DNA of 64,000 bases from Marinobacter qingdaonensis. GTDB lineage: Bacteria > Pseudomonadota > Gammaproteobacteria > Pseudomonadales > Oleiphilaceae. The position numbers and the translations under genes are program-made. The notes below the pieces were generated by a model. That model was not told where the DNA came from. It saw only the letters and a program-made list of their open reading frames with translations, and made no database searches. Below are positions 1-9,879 of this stretch, one piece after another (within the stretch, counting starts at the first letter, position 1; every line of letters begins with the position of its first letter). The stretch is taken from positions 1,116,001 through 1,180,000 of the forward strand of contig NZ_JAYDCJ010000003.1 in assembly GCF_034555935.1 (NCBI RefSeq). Direction: 5' to 3'.

Positions 1-1
1 C

Positions 2-2761
2 CTGCACGAATTGACCCAGGATTTGCCGGCACCGGAGCGCTCGGGCTGGCGTCAGCTGTATCTGGCCGAACACTACAACGTAGCGCCGGAGCCCCAGGAC
101 GAGTCGGTGGCGCCTCCGGTCCTGGCGTTTTGGGCCAGTCTGCCGGAGCGCGAGCACCTCACCGCCTCGGCCTGGCTGCGACAGTTTCATGAGCGCTATC
201 CCGGCCGCTGGCGCTGGCAGGACTGGCCTGGGGGTTTTGCCGGGGAGCTGGACCGGGTCAACCTGTACAACCCGGACCTGGATCGTTTCTACCAGCGTTA
301 CCGGGTGGCGCCGGACCGGCCGCTGGCCCTGACCGTCACCGGGCCTGTGCGCCTGCGCCTGAACGCCCGGCTGCTGCATCAGCAGCGCGACAGCCGGCTC
401 AACGATTGGCTCAGGGTCCGACACAACGGCCGGGCCTACCGGTTTCCCGTGCTCAACAGCGGTGTCTTCAACCGGCATCGGATCATCGGTTCCGACACCG
501 AGTTCCCTGGCCGCCTGGCACAGGTCGAACTGGAACTGGGGCCGGGCCAACACCAGCTCAGCGTGGCCCCGGAGCAGCACCGCGCCCTGGTGCAGGCCGA
601 GATCGAGACCTCCGCGATGTTTGCCGCCAGCTACCTGTCGGCGCAGAACCGGGACTGCTTTGGCGCCGGCGCCCGGCCGGAACCGATCAGCGACCGTCAG
701 CAGCCGATCCCGGTGCCCCTGATCGCACCGCCCTGGGCCGAGGGCACAGAATCCCGGGGTTGGGTCGGGGGCTGTGCCGAGTTTGCCCGGGAGCGCGAGC
801 ATGACGCTGCCAGGGTCCAGGGTGCGCCGGACTGGGGTGAGGTGGTGTTCACGCCCGCGCCAACGCCGGCGGCCGCATCCAGCGCACCGGCGCCGGACCG
901 TGCCCAGGACGCGGTGGTGGTGGCCCGTTACCTGGACCAGGTGCTCAAGACCGACGGCTTTGCCCGGAATCCCGGGCTGGTGGCCCGCAGCAACGCCTTG
1001 GCGGCGCAGCATCCGGATGACACCGGCATTCAGCAGCGCCTGGCGCTGATCAATGCCGACCACTACTGGGAGCGCGAGGAGCTGGTCATCGACAGCGCCG
1101 GTATTCGCCAGTTCGATGCCAGTGGCTGGCCGCCGGCCTTGCCCTATCTGCGCCAGCGCCAGCAACTGCTCAGCCAGCAGCCTGCGCCCTCGGAACTGGC
1201 GATGAGCGGGCCTGAGCCGGTCGTGGTCGAGATCAACCAGGGCGAGCGGCGCCGCTATCGTCTGGATCTGCGGCTAGACAAGGTAGGCTTCCAGCGGGTG
1301 ACGCCGGTGGCGGTGGATGTCCGGGTTGATGGCCAGTGGTACGCACGCCAGACCCTGAGCGAAGCCGCGCCCAGTGGCCGGGTGCAGATGCAACTTCCGG
1401 CCGGCGCGAGCCAGCTTGAACTGCAGTTGGTGGCGCCAACCAGCCGGCACTGGGTTTATGCCCAACTGTCGGCGCGCGCGGCGGCCAACGGCCCCTGGCA
1501 ACCGGTAGAGCGGCCCGAGCGCCGGGCCTACCAAACCAGTCTGCCGGGCCAGCCCCTGGTCATTTACCTCGACCAACCGTCCTGGCTGCGTCTGGAAGTC
1601 TACGATGGCCAGCAGCGGGTCCAGCGCTACCGGTACGTGGCGTCCGCCGGCAATCTGGTGTTGCGCCAACGCGATCTGGGTGGGCCCTATGTCCGGGTCT
1701 ATGCCCTGCGGCACCAGCCCGGCAAGCTGACGGCTCCACCGCCGGTATCGACCCCGGTGCTGTCGCCCTGGCCGGAGCCGGTTCAGAAGGCGGACGTGGC
1801 GCGCCCGGAGGCGTTGATGTCGGACGCCCTGGCCATGCCCACTCGTGACGACGGCACCCAGGGCGCATACGCCGAGCTGGCGCAGCGCCGGAATTTCGAT
1901 GGTGGCGCCGACGCCCAGACCGAGCGCTATCTGGAACTGGGCTGGCGGTACCAGCAGCAACCGCTGTTTTCACGCTGGACCTGGCAGTCTGATCTGTTCC
2001 TGCGTGAACACAGTGGCGACGAGAGTCTGGTGCTGGGGAGTCAGCAATGGCTTACCCTGCGACCGGACAACCGGCACTGGCGCCTGAATCTGTTTGCCGG
2101 CGGTTACTGGCAGCCACGAGAGGGCGCAGGCAGCCTGTACGGACAGGCCCAGTTGCACGCCAACACCCCGCTGGCCTACCACTGGAGTCTGGACAGTGAG
2201 CTGACCGGGTTCGGCCGCTGGCTGTCGGTAAGTTCGAACCCACAGCGCCAGGCCTACGATGACGACGTGTTTACCGAGTACAAAACCGACCATCGCCATG
2301 GCCTGGAGTGGCAGGAGGCCCTGAACTACCAGCCCTGGCAGGACAGCCGCTGGCGCGCGGTCGTGGGCGTCAGGACCAACGAGGATTTCAGCCCGGACCG
2401 GTTCGGCGTGTCACTGCGCTGGGACGAATTTTGGCACCGGGACACCCGCACCTATGTGGGGCTGGAGCAGCGCTGGTTGATGGCCGATGACGACCGCGCG
2501 GGCGCCGGTACTCAGCAGCTGCTGAGTGCCGGCGTCGACTGGCGACTCTGGGAACGCCACGGCCGGCGCTGGTCCCTGGGGTTCGACCTGAGCATGGATC
2601 TGGATCAGTCCCAGCCGGCCCTGGCGCTGTCCCTCGGGTTCGACAATCCGGGAGCCAAGCGCCTTGAGGACTTCCGGGCCGAGCGCTTCCCGTTTTTCCC
2701 ACTGCAGGAAATCAACGCGGCCCGGGCCGTGGACACGAATGAGCTGAACTATGTCGAATAA
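2..2761 (+). CDS. Large secreted/outer-membrane beta-barrel protein of a polymer locus (5' partial)
   Basis: The frame is open to the window edge, so the true start lies upstream; about 919 residues are visible. I do not recognise a named family. The last 300 or so residues alternate aromatic and polar residues in strand-like blocks (for example WRLNLFAGGYW, YVGLEQRWLM, RRWSLGFDLSMDL), typical of an outer-membrane beta-barrel, although the C-terminus is not the usual terminal Phe. The central part looks like beta-sandwich repeats (YRLDLRLDKV, LRLEVYDGQQ). It overlaps the next gene, a PgsB-like synthase, by 11 bp, so the two are translationally coupled. I infer an export or anchoring role for the polymer made by that locus. 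Confidence 0.6.
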   Translation: MHELTQDLPAPERSGWRQLYLAEHYNVAPEPQDESVAPPVLAFWASLPEREHLTASAWLRQFHERYPGRWRWQDWPGGFAGELDRVNLYNPDLDRFYQRYRVAPDRPLALTVTGPVRLRLNARLLHQQRDSRLNDWLRVRHNGRAYRFPVLNSGVFNRHRIIGSDTEFPGRLAQVELELGPGQHQLSVAPEQHRALVQAEIETSAMFAASYLSAQNRDCFGAGARPEPISDRQQPIPVPLIAPPWAEGTESRGWVGGCAEFAREREHDAARVQGAPDWGEVVFTPAPTPAAASSAPAPDRAQDAVVVARYLDQVLKTDGFARNPGLVARSNALAAQHPDDTGIQQRLALINADHYWEREELVIDSAGIRQFDASGWPPALPYLRQRQQLLSQQPAPSELAMSGPEPVVVEINQGERRRYRLDLRLDKVGFQRVTPVAVDVRVDGQWYARQTLSEAAPSGRVQMQLPAGASQLELQLVAPTSRHWVYAQLSARAAANGPWQPVERPERRAYQTSLPGQPLVIYLDQPSWLRLEVYDGQQRVQRYRYVASAGNLVLRQRDLGGPYVRVYALRHQPGKLTAPPPVSTPVLSPWPEPVQKADVARPEALMSDALAMPTRDDGTQGAYAELAQRRNFDGGADAQTERYLELGWRYQQQPLFSRWTWQSDLFLREHSGDESLVLGSQQWLTLRPDNRHWRLNLFAGGYWQPREGAGSLYGQAQLHANTPLAYHWSLDSELTGFGRWLSVSSNPQRQAYDDDVFTEYKTDHRHGLEWQEALNYQPWQDSRWRAVVGVRTNEDFSPDRFGVSLRWDEFWHRDTRTYVGLEQRWLMADDDRAGAGTQQLLSAGVDWRLWERHGRRWSLGFDLSMDLDQSQPALALSLGFDNPGAKRLEDFRAERFPFFPLQEINAARAVDTNELNYVE

Positions 2762-5700
2762 CTCCGATCTGGCGGACATGACGCTCCGGGAACACATGCT
2801 GCTGGGGCTCGCGGGCGAATGGCGCCGGGTCTACGACCACCTGGCGCGCCAGCTCGAGCGGGAATTCCAGGGCTGGCAGCAGGCCGGTAACCGGCCAGAG
2901 ACGCTGGCGGCATCCCAGTGGCGGGTGCAGCAGGTGGCCAGTTTTCTGGAATATCGGGTCAGCCAGACCCTGGACAGTCTCGGTGAGTTGCACGCTGGTT
3001 ACCGGGCCTTTGTCGCCCGGTACCAGGGCGCCAGCAGCGAACTGGAACGGCGCCAGCACAGCCTGGCCTATGCCGCGGAACTGGGCCAGAGCCGGCGAGG
3101 CCTGCGCGCCGATCGTCGGGCCCTGGACCGGTGGCTGGACGCCTCGGCCCTGCGGGACCGGTATCGGCGCAAGGTCAGTGAGCAGGAGCGACTACTGACC
3201 TTCTGCGTCCACCGGCTGAACGCCAACATCTGCTTTTTCATCGGGCAGTTCACCCAGGGCCGGGAACGGTCGGCAAGTCTCGAGGCCATCAGCAACAACG
3301 CGCTGATGGAACGTTTGCTCACCAGCAAGCTGGATCATCGGGCCACCCTGGCGGGGCTGTCGCTGATGTCCGGTTTGCTGGCAGTCAGTGACGGCGAGTT
3401 CGGCGAGCATATCGAGCCGCAGCTGCTGCAATATTGCTATCGGCTGTGTAACGACCCGGCCCAGCCGGTCTGGCTGCAGGTGCAGGCGTTGGATGTCATT
3501 ACTTGGCTCGATGGCAGTGCGGCCCTGGACATCGTTCAGGAACGTTTCAACCGGGGTGAGACCGGCGATCAGATCTTCTTCCGGGCGCGCGCCCTGAAGG
3601 TACTGACGACCGTTCAGGCCCAGGCTGACGCCCAGGAGCTGTTCCGTCAGGCCTGCACCGACACCAGCGAGCACGTGCGCCAGAGTCTGGTGCGGTTGCT
3701 GCCGGTTCTGGAGCGGGCACTGGGCCGGCAGCTCATCGATCTGCTGCTCGAACAGGAGCAATGCGACCGGGTCCGGGCCCGGGTGCTGCAGGTGCTGCCG
3801 GTGTTGATCGAATCGGATCTGTGTCCGCCGGCGCAGGCGCTGGCCCGGGTGACCGCTGAATTGACTCCGGACGGCCCCGGGCTGGTCGCGCGCGCGGCCT
3901 TTGAGGTCCTGGTGGCACTGGGGCAGGCGGGCGCCTTGTCCGGCGAGCAGCTGACCGAAGTCGCCGGTGTGCTGACCCGGCTGAACCTGCAGCATCAAGA
4001 CACCGCCATACGCCGGGCCGCGGCCCAGACCCGGGAACGGCTGTGGGCCGGCCAGCAAGCCCTGGCCCAATGGCCCAAGTTCCAGTTGCTTGAGAGTCTG
4101 GACTGGCAACAGCGGTCTCGGCTTCGGCTCCAGCACAACGTCAGCGATGAGGAACTGGGGCGCTTTTTCGCCAGCCTGGCGGGCGACAGCTTCGGCTATG
4201 ACGTCCGGCGCCGGGGCGCTCGGCTGCGTCTGACCAGCGGGTCCCGATACCAGTTCCGGACCTGGCGCCTCCTCCATGAGTTTCGAACCAGCGCCAGCGA
4301 CAAGCGGCAGAACTACAACCACACCAAGGGGCGGGTGTTCCACGGCCACCTGCAGGCACCGGCCTGGCACCTGGCTGAACTCAGCCAGACCACCGTGCCC
4401 GGCGAGCCGGTGCACATGGCCGAGGACGGCGACTGGCGCCCCTACCTGCCGCTGGTGGACCAGGTGCTCTCGGCCCTGGACCAGGGCTGGCCGACCCGGC
4501 CTGTGGACATCTACACCCCGGAGGGCATTACCCGCATCCACCCGCCGCGGGGACTGTTCGCCCGGCTGCGGGCTCGCAGCCTGATCACCCTGCGGTTTGC
4601 CCGTCTCAGCCGAATGCGCAACTGGCGCTCGTCCAGCGCCCAGGCGCCGGAGCGCTATCTGGCGGAACTGGAGAAGCTGGGGTTCCGGTTCGAGCTGCTG
4701 GGCCATCGGGATCCGGCCGGCGAGCGCTACCAGACCGACCCCCGGGTGCGGCGGTTTTTCCCGGGCCTGGCCAGCATTGCGCCCTTGCCGGTGCTGTGGT
4801 CGGATTTCAAAACCTATTTTTACTCGGTCTACGAAAACAACCTGCAGCATCTGGTGATCTTTCTCGGCGCCGCCGCGGCGGTGTTCTTCGGCCGGCACGT
4901 CTACATTGGCCGCCAGATGAAACAGGCCCGGGCCACGCTGCCGCTGGTCGTCGGCGGCTGGGGCACCCGGGGCAAGTCCGGGACCGAGCGCCTGAAAGCG
5001 GCGGTATTCAACGCCGAAGGTCTGGGTGTGGTCTCGAAAACCACCGGGTGCGAGGCGATGTTCCTCTACAGCCCGGCGCACGGCAATCTGCGGGAGATGT
5101 TCCTGTTTCGGCCCTACGACAAGGCCTCGATCTGGGAGCAGGTGGATCTGGTCCGACTGGCCTCGCGGTTCCGGGCCGATGTCTTCCTGTGGGAATGCAT
5201 GGGGCTGACGCCTCGCTACGTCCAGATCCTTCAGGAACAGTGGATGCGGGATGATCTGGCCACCATCACCAACTGCTACCCGGATCACGAGGACATTCAG
5301 GGGCCGTCGGGTATCGAGATTCCCCGGGTCATGCGCAAGTTCGTGCCAAAACGCAGCAAGCTGATCACCACCGAGCACAACATGTTCCCGTTCCTCCGCG
5401 CCGCGGCGCAGGACAAGGGCAGTGCCATCATCAAGGTGAGTGACCTGGACGCCGAGCTGCTGCCGGCCGATGTGCTGGCGCGTTTTCCCTACGAGGAACA
5501 CCCCTCCAACATCGCCCTGGTGCTGAGGATGGCCGAAGAACTGGGTCTGGAGCCGGATTACGCCCTGAAGGAAATGGCAGACCGGGTGGTACCGGATCTG
5601 GGCGTGCTCAAGATCTATCCGCGCGTCACCGTGGACGGCCGCCACCTGACCTTCATCAACGGCATGTCGGCGAACGAGCGCCACGCCGCCCTGGCGAACT

Positions 5701-6893
5701 GGCGCCGCCTGCGGTTTGACCAGTACCACCCGGCCGACAAGCCGGACGCCTGGGTGGTCACGGTGATCAACAACCGCGCCGACCGGGTCCCCCGATCCCA
5801 GGTGTTCGCCCGCATGCTGGTGGACGACCTGAGCGCCGACCGCCACTTCCTGATCGGGACCAACCTGGACGGGCTGAAGGCCTACATCGATCAGGCCTGG
5901 GTCGACCGGCTCGGGAACGAGAATTTTGCCCAACAGAGTGGCCCTGCGCTGGCCGAGCGACTGGCCGAGTACGCCCACCAATTGCGGGTGAGCACCAGCG
6001 AGTCGATGCTGGCCGGACGTATCCGCGCCATGCTGTCTGGGCTGGGGCTTGAACCCGGCTCCGACGCCCCCGATGGCACCGACATCGACGCCCTGGAGAT
6101 ATACTGCAACGAGGCCGGCCTGGCGCCAGAGCAGGCCCGGTCGGTGCTGGCCCAGGGCCGGGCCGATGCCCAGGAATGGTTGGACTACCGCGACCTGCAG
6201 CAGCGCTTGGCTGCCGGGTCCGCCGGCGCGAGCGAGCTCGAGCAGGCGCTCACCGGCTGGTTCGAGCGTCGGATCGTGGTGCTGCCCAACAGTCACGCCA
6301 CCGGCGACCAGTCGATCCGGGACATGGTCAATGCCACGCCCCCGGGGCTCGACACCCACATGATGGGGATGCAGAACATCAAGGGCACCGGGCTCGACTT
6401 TATCTATCGATGGCAGGCCTGGGACCGGCATTACCAGGATGGCCAGCAACTGCTGGCGGACGATCCCGAACGCGCCCTGGCGGCCGCCCGCAGCCTGGCC
6501 GCGGTCGAGGATTTTGGCTGGCTGGATTTCGACTACCTGACGCCGCTGCTGACCCGGGCGGCGGAGCTGCCGGGCAATCAGACCCAGGCTATCCAGTCGG
6601 AACTGGCGTTGATCCGCAGTCAGTTGGACCAGTGTCGCGATCGTCTGCAACGGGCCGATGCAAGCAAGCGTGAGAGCAGCCGGGGCGAGCGGCTGATCGA
6701 TGCCTTGGAAGCGGTGCTCGATGCCGGCGCGGCGGTCCGGCGGCGCAAACGGGTCGGGCAAATCTACCGGGACCTGGCCGGCCAGCGCATCAGCCATGAA
6801 CGGGCGGCGCTGGAGTTGAAGCAGATCAACCGGTCGCAAAAAGGCGGCTGGCTCAAGGAGCGTTTGTTGCGTGGCAGGTCCGGTTTTGCCTGA
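2751..6893 (+). CDS. PgsB/CapB-like poly-gamma-glutamate synthase (Mur-ligase fold) with long helical-repeat N-terminus
   Basis: 1380 aa. Residues 1-160 are helical and charged, about 170-450 resemble HEAT-type helical repeats, a membrane segment lies near 700-720 (LVIFLGAAAAVFF), and a Mur-ligase-type ATP-binding domain begins with the P-loop GGWGTRGKSG (735-744). Downstream motifs TNCYPDHEDIQGP and MQNIKGTGLDFIYRW resemble PgsB/CapB, the ligase that polymerises glutamate in capsules. Bacillus PgsB is about 390 aa, so this protein is over three times longer and carries an unfamiliar N-terminal extension and a helical C-terminal tail. The start ATG lies inside the end of the preceding barrel gene. 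Any PgsC/PgsA-like partners would be upstream of the window. The ligase fold is well supported; the exact polymer is inferred. Confidence 0.75.
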   Translation: MSNNSDLADMTLREHMLLGLAGEWRRVYDHLARQLEREFQGWQQAGNRPETLAASQWRVQQVASFLEYRVSQTLDSLGELHAGYRAFVARYQGASSELERRQHSLAYAAELGQSRRGLRADRRALDRWLDASALRDRYRRKVSEQERLLTFCVHRLNANICFFIGQFTQGRERSASLEAISNNALMERLLTSKLDHRATLAGLSLMSGLLAVSDGEFGEHIEPQLLQYCYRLCNDPAQPVWLQVQALDVITWLDGSAALDIVQERFNRGETGDQIFFRARALKVLTTVQAQADAQELFRQACTDTSEHVRQSLVRLLPVLERALGRQLIDLLLEQEQCDRVRARVLQVLPVLIESDLCPPAQALARVTAELTPDGPGLVARAAFEVLVALGQAGALSGEQLTEVAGVLTRLNLQHQDTAIRRAAAQTRERLWAGQQALAQWPKFQLLESLDWQQRSRLRLQHNVSDEELGRFFASLAGDSFGYDVRRRGARLRLTSGSRYQFRTWRLLHEFRTSASDKRQNYNHTKGRVFHGHLQAPAWHLAELSQTTVPGEPVHMAEDGDWRPYLPLVDQVLSALDQGWPTRPVDIYTPEGITRIHPPRGLFARLRARSLITLRFARLSRMRNWRSSSAQAPERYLAELEKLGFRFELLGHRDPAGERYQTDPRVRRFFPGLASIAPLPVLWSDFKTYFYSVYENNLQHLVIFLGAAAAVFFGRHVYIGRQMKQARATLPLVVGGWGTRGKSGTERLKAAVFNAEGLGVVSKTTGCEAMFLYSPAHGNLREMFLFRPYDKASIWEQVDLVRLASRFRADVFLWECMGLTPRYVQILQEQWMRDDLATITNCYPDHEDIQGPSGIEIPRVMRKFVPKRSKLITTEHNMFPFLRAAAQDKGSAIIKVSDLDAELLPADVLARFPYEEHPSNIALVLRMAEELGLEPDYALKEMADRVVPDLGVLKIYPRVTVDGRHLTFINGMSANERHAALANWRRLRFDQYHPADKPDAWVVTVINNRADRVPRSQVFARMLVDDLSADRHFLIGTNLDGLKAYIDQAWVDRLGNENFAQQSGPALAERLAEYAHQLRVSTSESMLAGRIRAMLSGLGLEPGSDAPDGTDIDALEIYCNEAGLAPEQARSVLAQGRADAQEWLDYRDLQQRLAAGSAGASELEQALTGWFERRIVVLPNSHATGDQSIRDMVNATPPGLDTHMMGMQNIKGTGLDFIYRWQAWDRHYQDGQQLLADDPERALAAARSLAAVEDFGWLDFDYLTPLLTRAAELPGNQTQAIQSELALIRSQLDQCRDRLQRADASKRESSRGERLIDALEAVLDAGAAVRRRKRVGQIYRDLAGQRISHERAALELKQINRSQKGGWLKERLLRGRSGFA

Positions 6894-7114
6894 GCGTCGG
6901 TGGCGCAATATTCGCCCGGACCGGGTTGGTTTTGGCATTCACCGAAAAAATGCCGAATATAGATCATATAAATTTCAATTATAAAATCGTAGGGACTAAA
7001 GTGGTCGTCAACGTCAGCACCAGACTGTGACACGGATCGCGGATGCTGGCTTCGGAGTTTGCTTCGCGCACCGCTCCATCGAATTAGAAAACCAACGTAG
7101 AAAGGATAGAGACC
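6894..7114 (+). promoter_or_regulatory. aceA upstream region, AT-rich promoter zone
   Basis: This 221-bp space separates the PgsB-like gene from aceA. Bases 6945-6990 are strikingly AT-rich for this genome (for example ATATAGATCATATAAATTTC), the natural place for the aceA promoter. I cannot assign exact -35 and -10 boxes. Confidence 0.45.
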
Positions 7115-8707
7115 ATGCCCTACGCACAAGACGTTGACCAGATTGCTTCCATCCTGAAGCAGCACCCGACCTGGAACGCTATCAACCCGAAGCACGCAGC
7201 TCGCATGCGCGCCCAGAACAAATTCAAGACCGGCCTGGACATCGCCAAGTACACCGCCAAGATCATGCGCGAGGACATGGCCAACTACGACAAGGACACG
7301 TCCCAGTACACCCAGTCCCTGGGTTGCTGGCACGGCTTCATCGGCCAGCAGAAGCTGCTGTCCATCAAGAAGCACTTCGGTTCCACCAAGCGTCGCTACC
7401 TGTACCTGTCCGGCTGGATGGTTGCCGCCCTGCGTTCCGAGTTCGGTCCGCTGCCTGACCAGTCCATGCACGAGAAGACTGCCGTTTCTGGCCTGATCGA
7501 AGAGCTGTACACCTTCCTGCGTCAGGCCGATGCCTGGGAACTGAACCACCTGTTCCGCGCCCTGGAAGAAGCCGAAAACGCCGGTGACAACGCCAAGGCC
7601 GACGAGCTGATCAAGCAGATCGACAACCACGAAACCCACGTTGTCCCGATCATCGCCGACATCGACGCTGGTTTCGGTAACGCCGAAGCAACTTACCTGC
7701 TGGCCAAGCAGATGATCGAAGCCGGTGCCTGCTGCATCCAGATCGAAAACCAGGTGTCTGACGAGAAGCAGTGTGGCCACCAGGACGGCAAGGTAACCGT
7801 TCCGCACGCTGACTTCCTGTCCAAGATCAACGCTGTTCGTCTGGCGTTCCTGGAGCTGGGTGTGGACGACGGTGTCATCGTTGCCCGTACCGACTCCCTG
7901 GGCGCTGGCCTGACCCAGAAGATCGCCGTAACTGAAGAGCCGGGCGACCTGGGTGACCAGTACAACAGCTTCATCGATGGCGAAGTGATCGAGAAGGCTG
8001 AAGACATCAACAACGGCGACGTTGTTATCAAGCAGAACGGCCAGCTGGTACGGCCGAAGCGTCTGGCATCTGGCCTGTTCCAGTTCAAGCCGGGCACTGG
8101 CGAAGACCGCGTTGTCCTCGACTGCATCACCAGCCTGCAGAACGGCGCTGACCTGCTGTGGATCGAAACCGAGAAGCCGCACGTTGGCCAGATCGCTGGC
8201 ATGGTTAACCGCATCCGTGAAGTGGTGCCCGATGCCAAGCTGGTTTACAACAACAGCCCGTCCTTCAACTGGACCCTGAACTTCCGTCAGCAGGTGTTCG
8301 ACGCCTGGCAGGAAGAAGGCAAGGACGTATCTGCCTACGACCGCGCCAAGCTGATGAGCGAAGAGTACGACAGCACCGAGCTGGGCCAGCTGGCCGACGA
8401 GTGGTGTCAGAACTTCCAGCGTGACGCGTCTCGCGAAGCGGGTATCTTCCACCACCTGATCACGCTGCCGACGTACCACACTGCGGCCCTGTCTACCGAC
8501 AACCTGGCCAAGGGCTACTTCGGTGACGAAGGCATGCTGGCCTACGTTGCGGGTGTACAGCGTAAAGAAATCCGTCAGGGTATCGCCACCGTTAAGCACC
8601 AGGACATGGCTGGTTCCAACATCGGCGACGACCACAAGGAGTTCTTCGCTGGTGACGCGGCCCTGAAGGCCGGTGGTAAAGACAACACCATGAACCAGTT
8701 CGGTTAA
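7115..8707 (+). CDS. aceA: Isocitrate lyase
   Basis: 530 aa, the long isocitrate lyase form of Pseudomonas and Marinobacter. It cleaves isocitrate to glyoxylate and succinate, the first step of the glyoxylate shunt, needed for growth on acetate, fatty acids and alkanes. The active-site cysteine is Cys220 in KQCGHQDGK, and DIDAGFGN carries metal-binding acids. A strong ribosome-binding site, AGAAAGGA (7099-7106), precedes the ATG. Codon use is noticeably restricted, as in highly expressed genes. The gene stands alone: an AT-rich leader lies upstream and a strong terminator downstream, and malate synthase is not in the window. Confidence 0.97.
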   Translation: MPYAQDVDQIASILKQHPTWNAINPKHAARMRAQNKFKTGLDIAKYTAKIMREDMANYDKDTSQYTQSLGCWHGFIGQQKLLSIKKHFGSTKRRYLYLSGWMVAALRSEFGPLPDQSMHEKTAVSGLIEELYTFLRQADAWELNHLFRALEEAENAGDNAKADELIKQIDNHETHVVPIIADIDAGFGNAEATYLLAKQMIEAGACCIQIENQVSDEKQCGHQDGKVTVPHADFLSKINAVRLAFLELGVDDGVIVARTDSLGAGLTQKIAVTEEPGDLGDQYNSFIDGEVIEKAEDINNGDVVIKQNGQLVRPKRLASGLFQFKPGTGEDRVVLDCITSLQNGADLLWIETEKPHVGQIAGMVNRIREVVPDAKLVYNNSPSFNWTLNFRQQVFDAWQEEGKDVSAYDRAKLMSEEYDSTELGQLADEWCQNFQRDASREAGIFHHLITLPTYHTAALSTDNLAKGYFGDEGMLAYVAGVQRKEIRQGIATVKHQDMAGSNIGDDHKEFFAGDAALKAGGKDNTMNQFG

Positions 8708-8726
8708 TCGACCGGTTCGGTTGTCG

Positions 8727-8786
8727 CTCCCGGGTTTGCCCGGGAGTCACGTCAAAGAAAAGCCCCGCCATTGGCGGGGCTTTTTT
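8727..8786 (+). terminator. Tandem hairpins and rho-independent terminator after aceA
   Basis: A first hairpin CTCCCGGG/CCCGGGAG lies at 8727-8746. A second stem, AGCCCCGCC/GGCGGGGCT (8761-8781), is followed by a T run and preceded by an A run, so it can terminate aceA and also the convergent metalloprotease gene. Confidence 0.9.
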
Positions 8787-8805
8787 GTGCCTGCGATTCA
8801 GGGAA

Positions 8806-9879
8806 TCAGTGCGCGGCCTCCCGGAACCGGCGGATGCGTTCCGAAGTCCCCGGGTGGCTGGAGAGCAGGTCCTCAAGTGCCGCCCAGCGGTCGTCGGAGT
8901 CGTCGCCCGTGTCGGCGGCGGAGCTTTCGGCCTGGGCGCTCAGGCGGGCCATGATGTTGGCGAAGTGGGCGGGGTCTATACCCCGCAGCTGCAGGGTTTC
9001 CAGTGCATAGTCATCGGCCTGACGCTCCATGTCCCGGGAGTAGGACAGGCTCATCAGCACCGCCGGCAGGACCACGGTGGTGTCCGAGAAGGCCGACAGA
9101 TCGCCGGTCATCATCACGATCAACCAGAAGGTCAGCGACGATTGCACCATGCCCTGCATGCCATGGCGGTGGGCCACGTGGCCCACCTCATGGGCCAGGA
9201 TGCTGAGCAGCTCATCATCGTGTTGGGCCAGCGCCACCAGATCGTCGGTGAAGATCAGGGTGCCGTCGGGCAAGGCCAGGGCATTGGCGCCGATGGCCGG
9301 TGAGTCCCGGAACTGAACGTTCAGGCGCTGGCCCGAGACCGGCTCCAGCAGCGGTGCAAAGTGGGCTCGCAGTGCCTGCTGGCGCTGCTCAGGCAGGGTC
9401 GTGGGTTCCAGCCAGGTGCTGTCCAGGGACGCCAGGGTGGTTGCCCCGACCTGCTCGGCGATGCTGTCCGGCAGCGCGTGAGCCACGGCCTTGGCGGTCC
9501 AGGGCACGCCGTAGACAAAGGCTCCGGCGGTCACGGCGAGGGTGACCACCGCGGCCACCAGGATCAGGCCCAGGTTATGCTCCAGTCGATGCAGCAGACG
9601 GCCCCAGCGGCCGCTGGCCGAGCGCCGCCCCAGGGCGTCGACTAGGTCGTTGTCGGTGGTCTCAAAGACACCGTCTTCCGGCAGGTGCAGGTATCGGGGG
9701 GTGTTGCCCACCCGAGGCGAGATCGTCAGCTCCTGCCAGGTCAGGGTCCGTCGCTGCGAGGCGGTGATCAACTCCAGCAGCGCTCCGGACGAACGCAGCA
9801 GGGCGTCCTCCCGGAGTGAGCTGCCGCCGGAGTAATACTGCCCTTCAATGACCAGCTCAGATGGCGGCGAATTCGACAT
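8806..9879 (-). CDS. M48-family membrane zinc metallopeptidase
   Basis: 357 aa with the ATG at 9879. The zinc motif HEVGH is at residues 230-234, and the third ligand is probably Glu285 in MERQADDYA, as in M48/HtpX/BepA-like peptidases. A membrane segment near residues 75-100 (LILVAAVVTLAVTAGAFVYG) anchors it, with the catalytic domain probably periplasmic. I chose MSNSPPSEL as the start because the longer frame runs back into the preceding DUF898 gene, with which this gene still overlaps by 23 bp. A DUF898 gene followed by an M48 gene is a recurrent pair in proteobacteria, suggesting a shared envelope role. The substrate is unknown. Confidence 0.88.
   Translation of the reverse strand: MSNSPPSELVIEGQYYSGGSSLREDALLRSSGALLELITASQRRTLTWQELTISPRVGNTPRYLHLPEDGVFETTDNDLVDALGRRSASGRWGRLLHRLEHNLGLILVAAVVTLAVTAGAFVYGVPWTAKAVAHALPDSIAEQVGATTLASLDSTWLEPTTLPEQRQQALRAHFAPLLEPVSGQRLNVQFRDSPAIGANALALPDGTLIFTDDLVALAQHDDELLSILAHEVGHVAHRHGMQGMVQSSLTFWLIVMMTGDLSAFSDTTVVLPAVLMSLSYSRDMERQADDYALETLQLRGIDPAHFANIMARLSAQAESSAADTGDDSDDRWAALEDLLSSHPGTSERIRRFREAAH

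Noticed and set aside
3192..6938. 1248-codon open frame antisense to the PgsB-like gene
   Set aside because: It mirrors the coding strand of a high-GC gene, has no domain pattern or ribosome-binding site, and its composition is that of a shadow frame.
6764..8635. 623-codon open frame antisense to aceA
   Set aside because: aceA is unambiguous, and the antisense frame extends through its AT-rich promoter without any recognisable motif.
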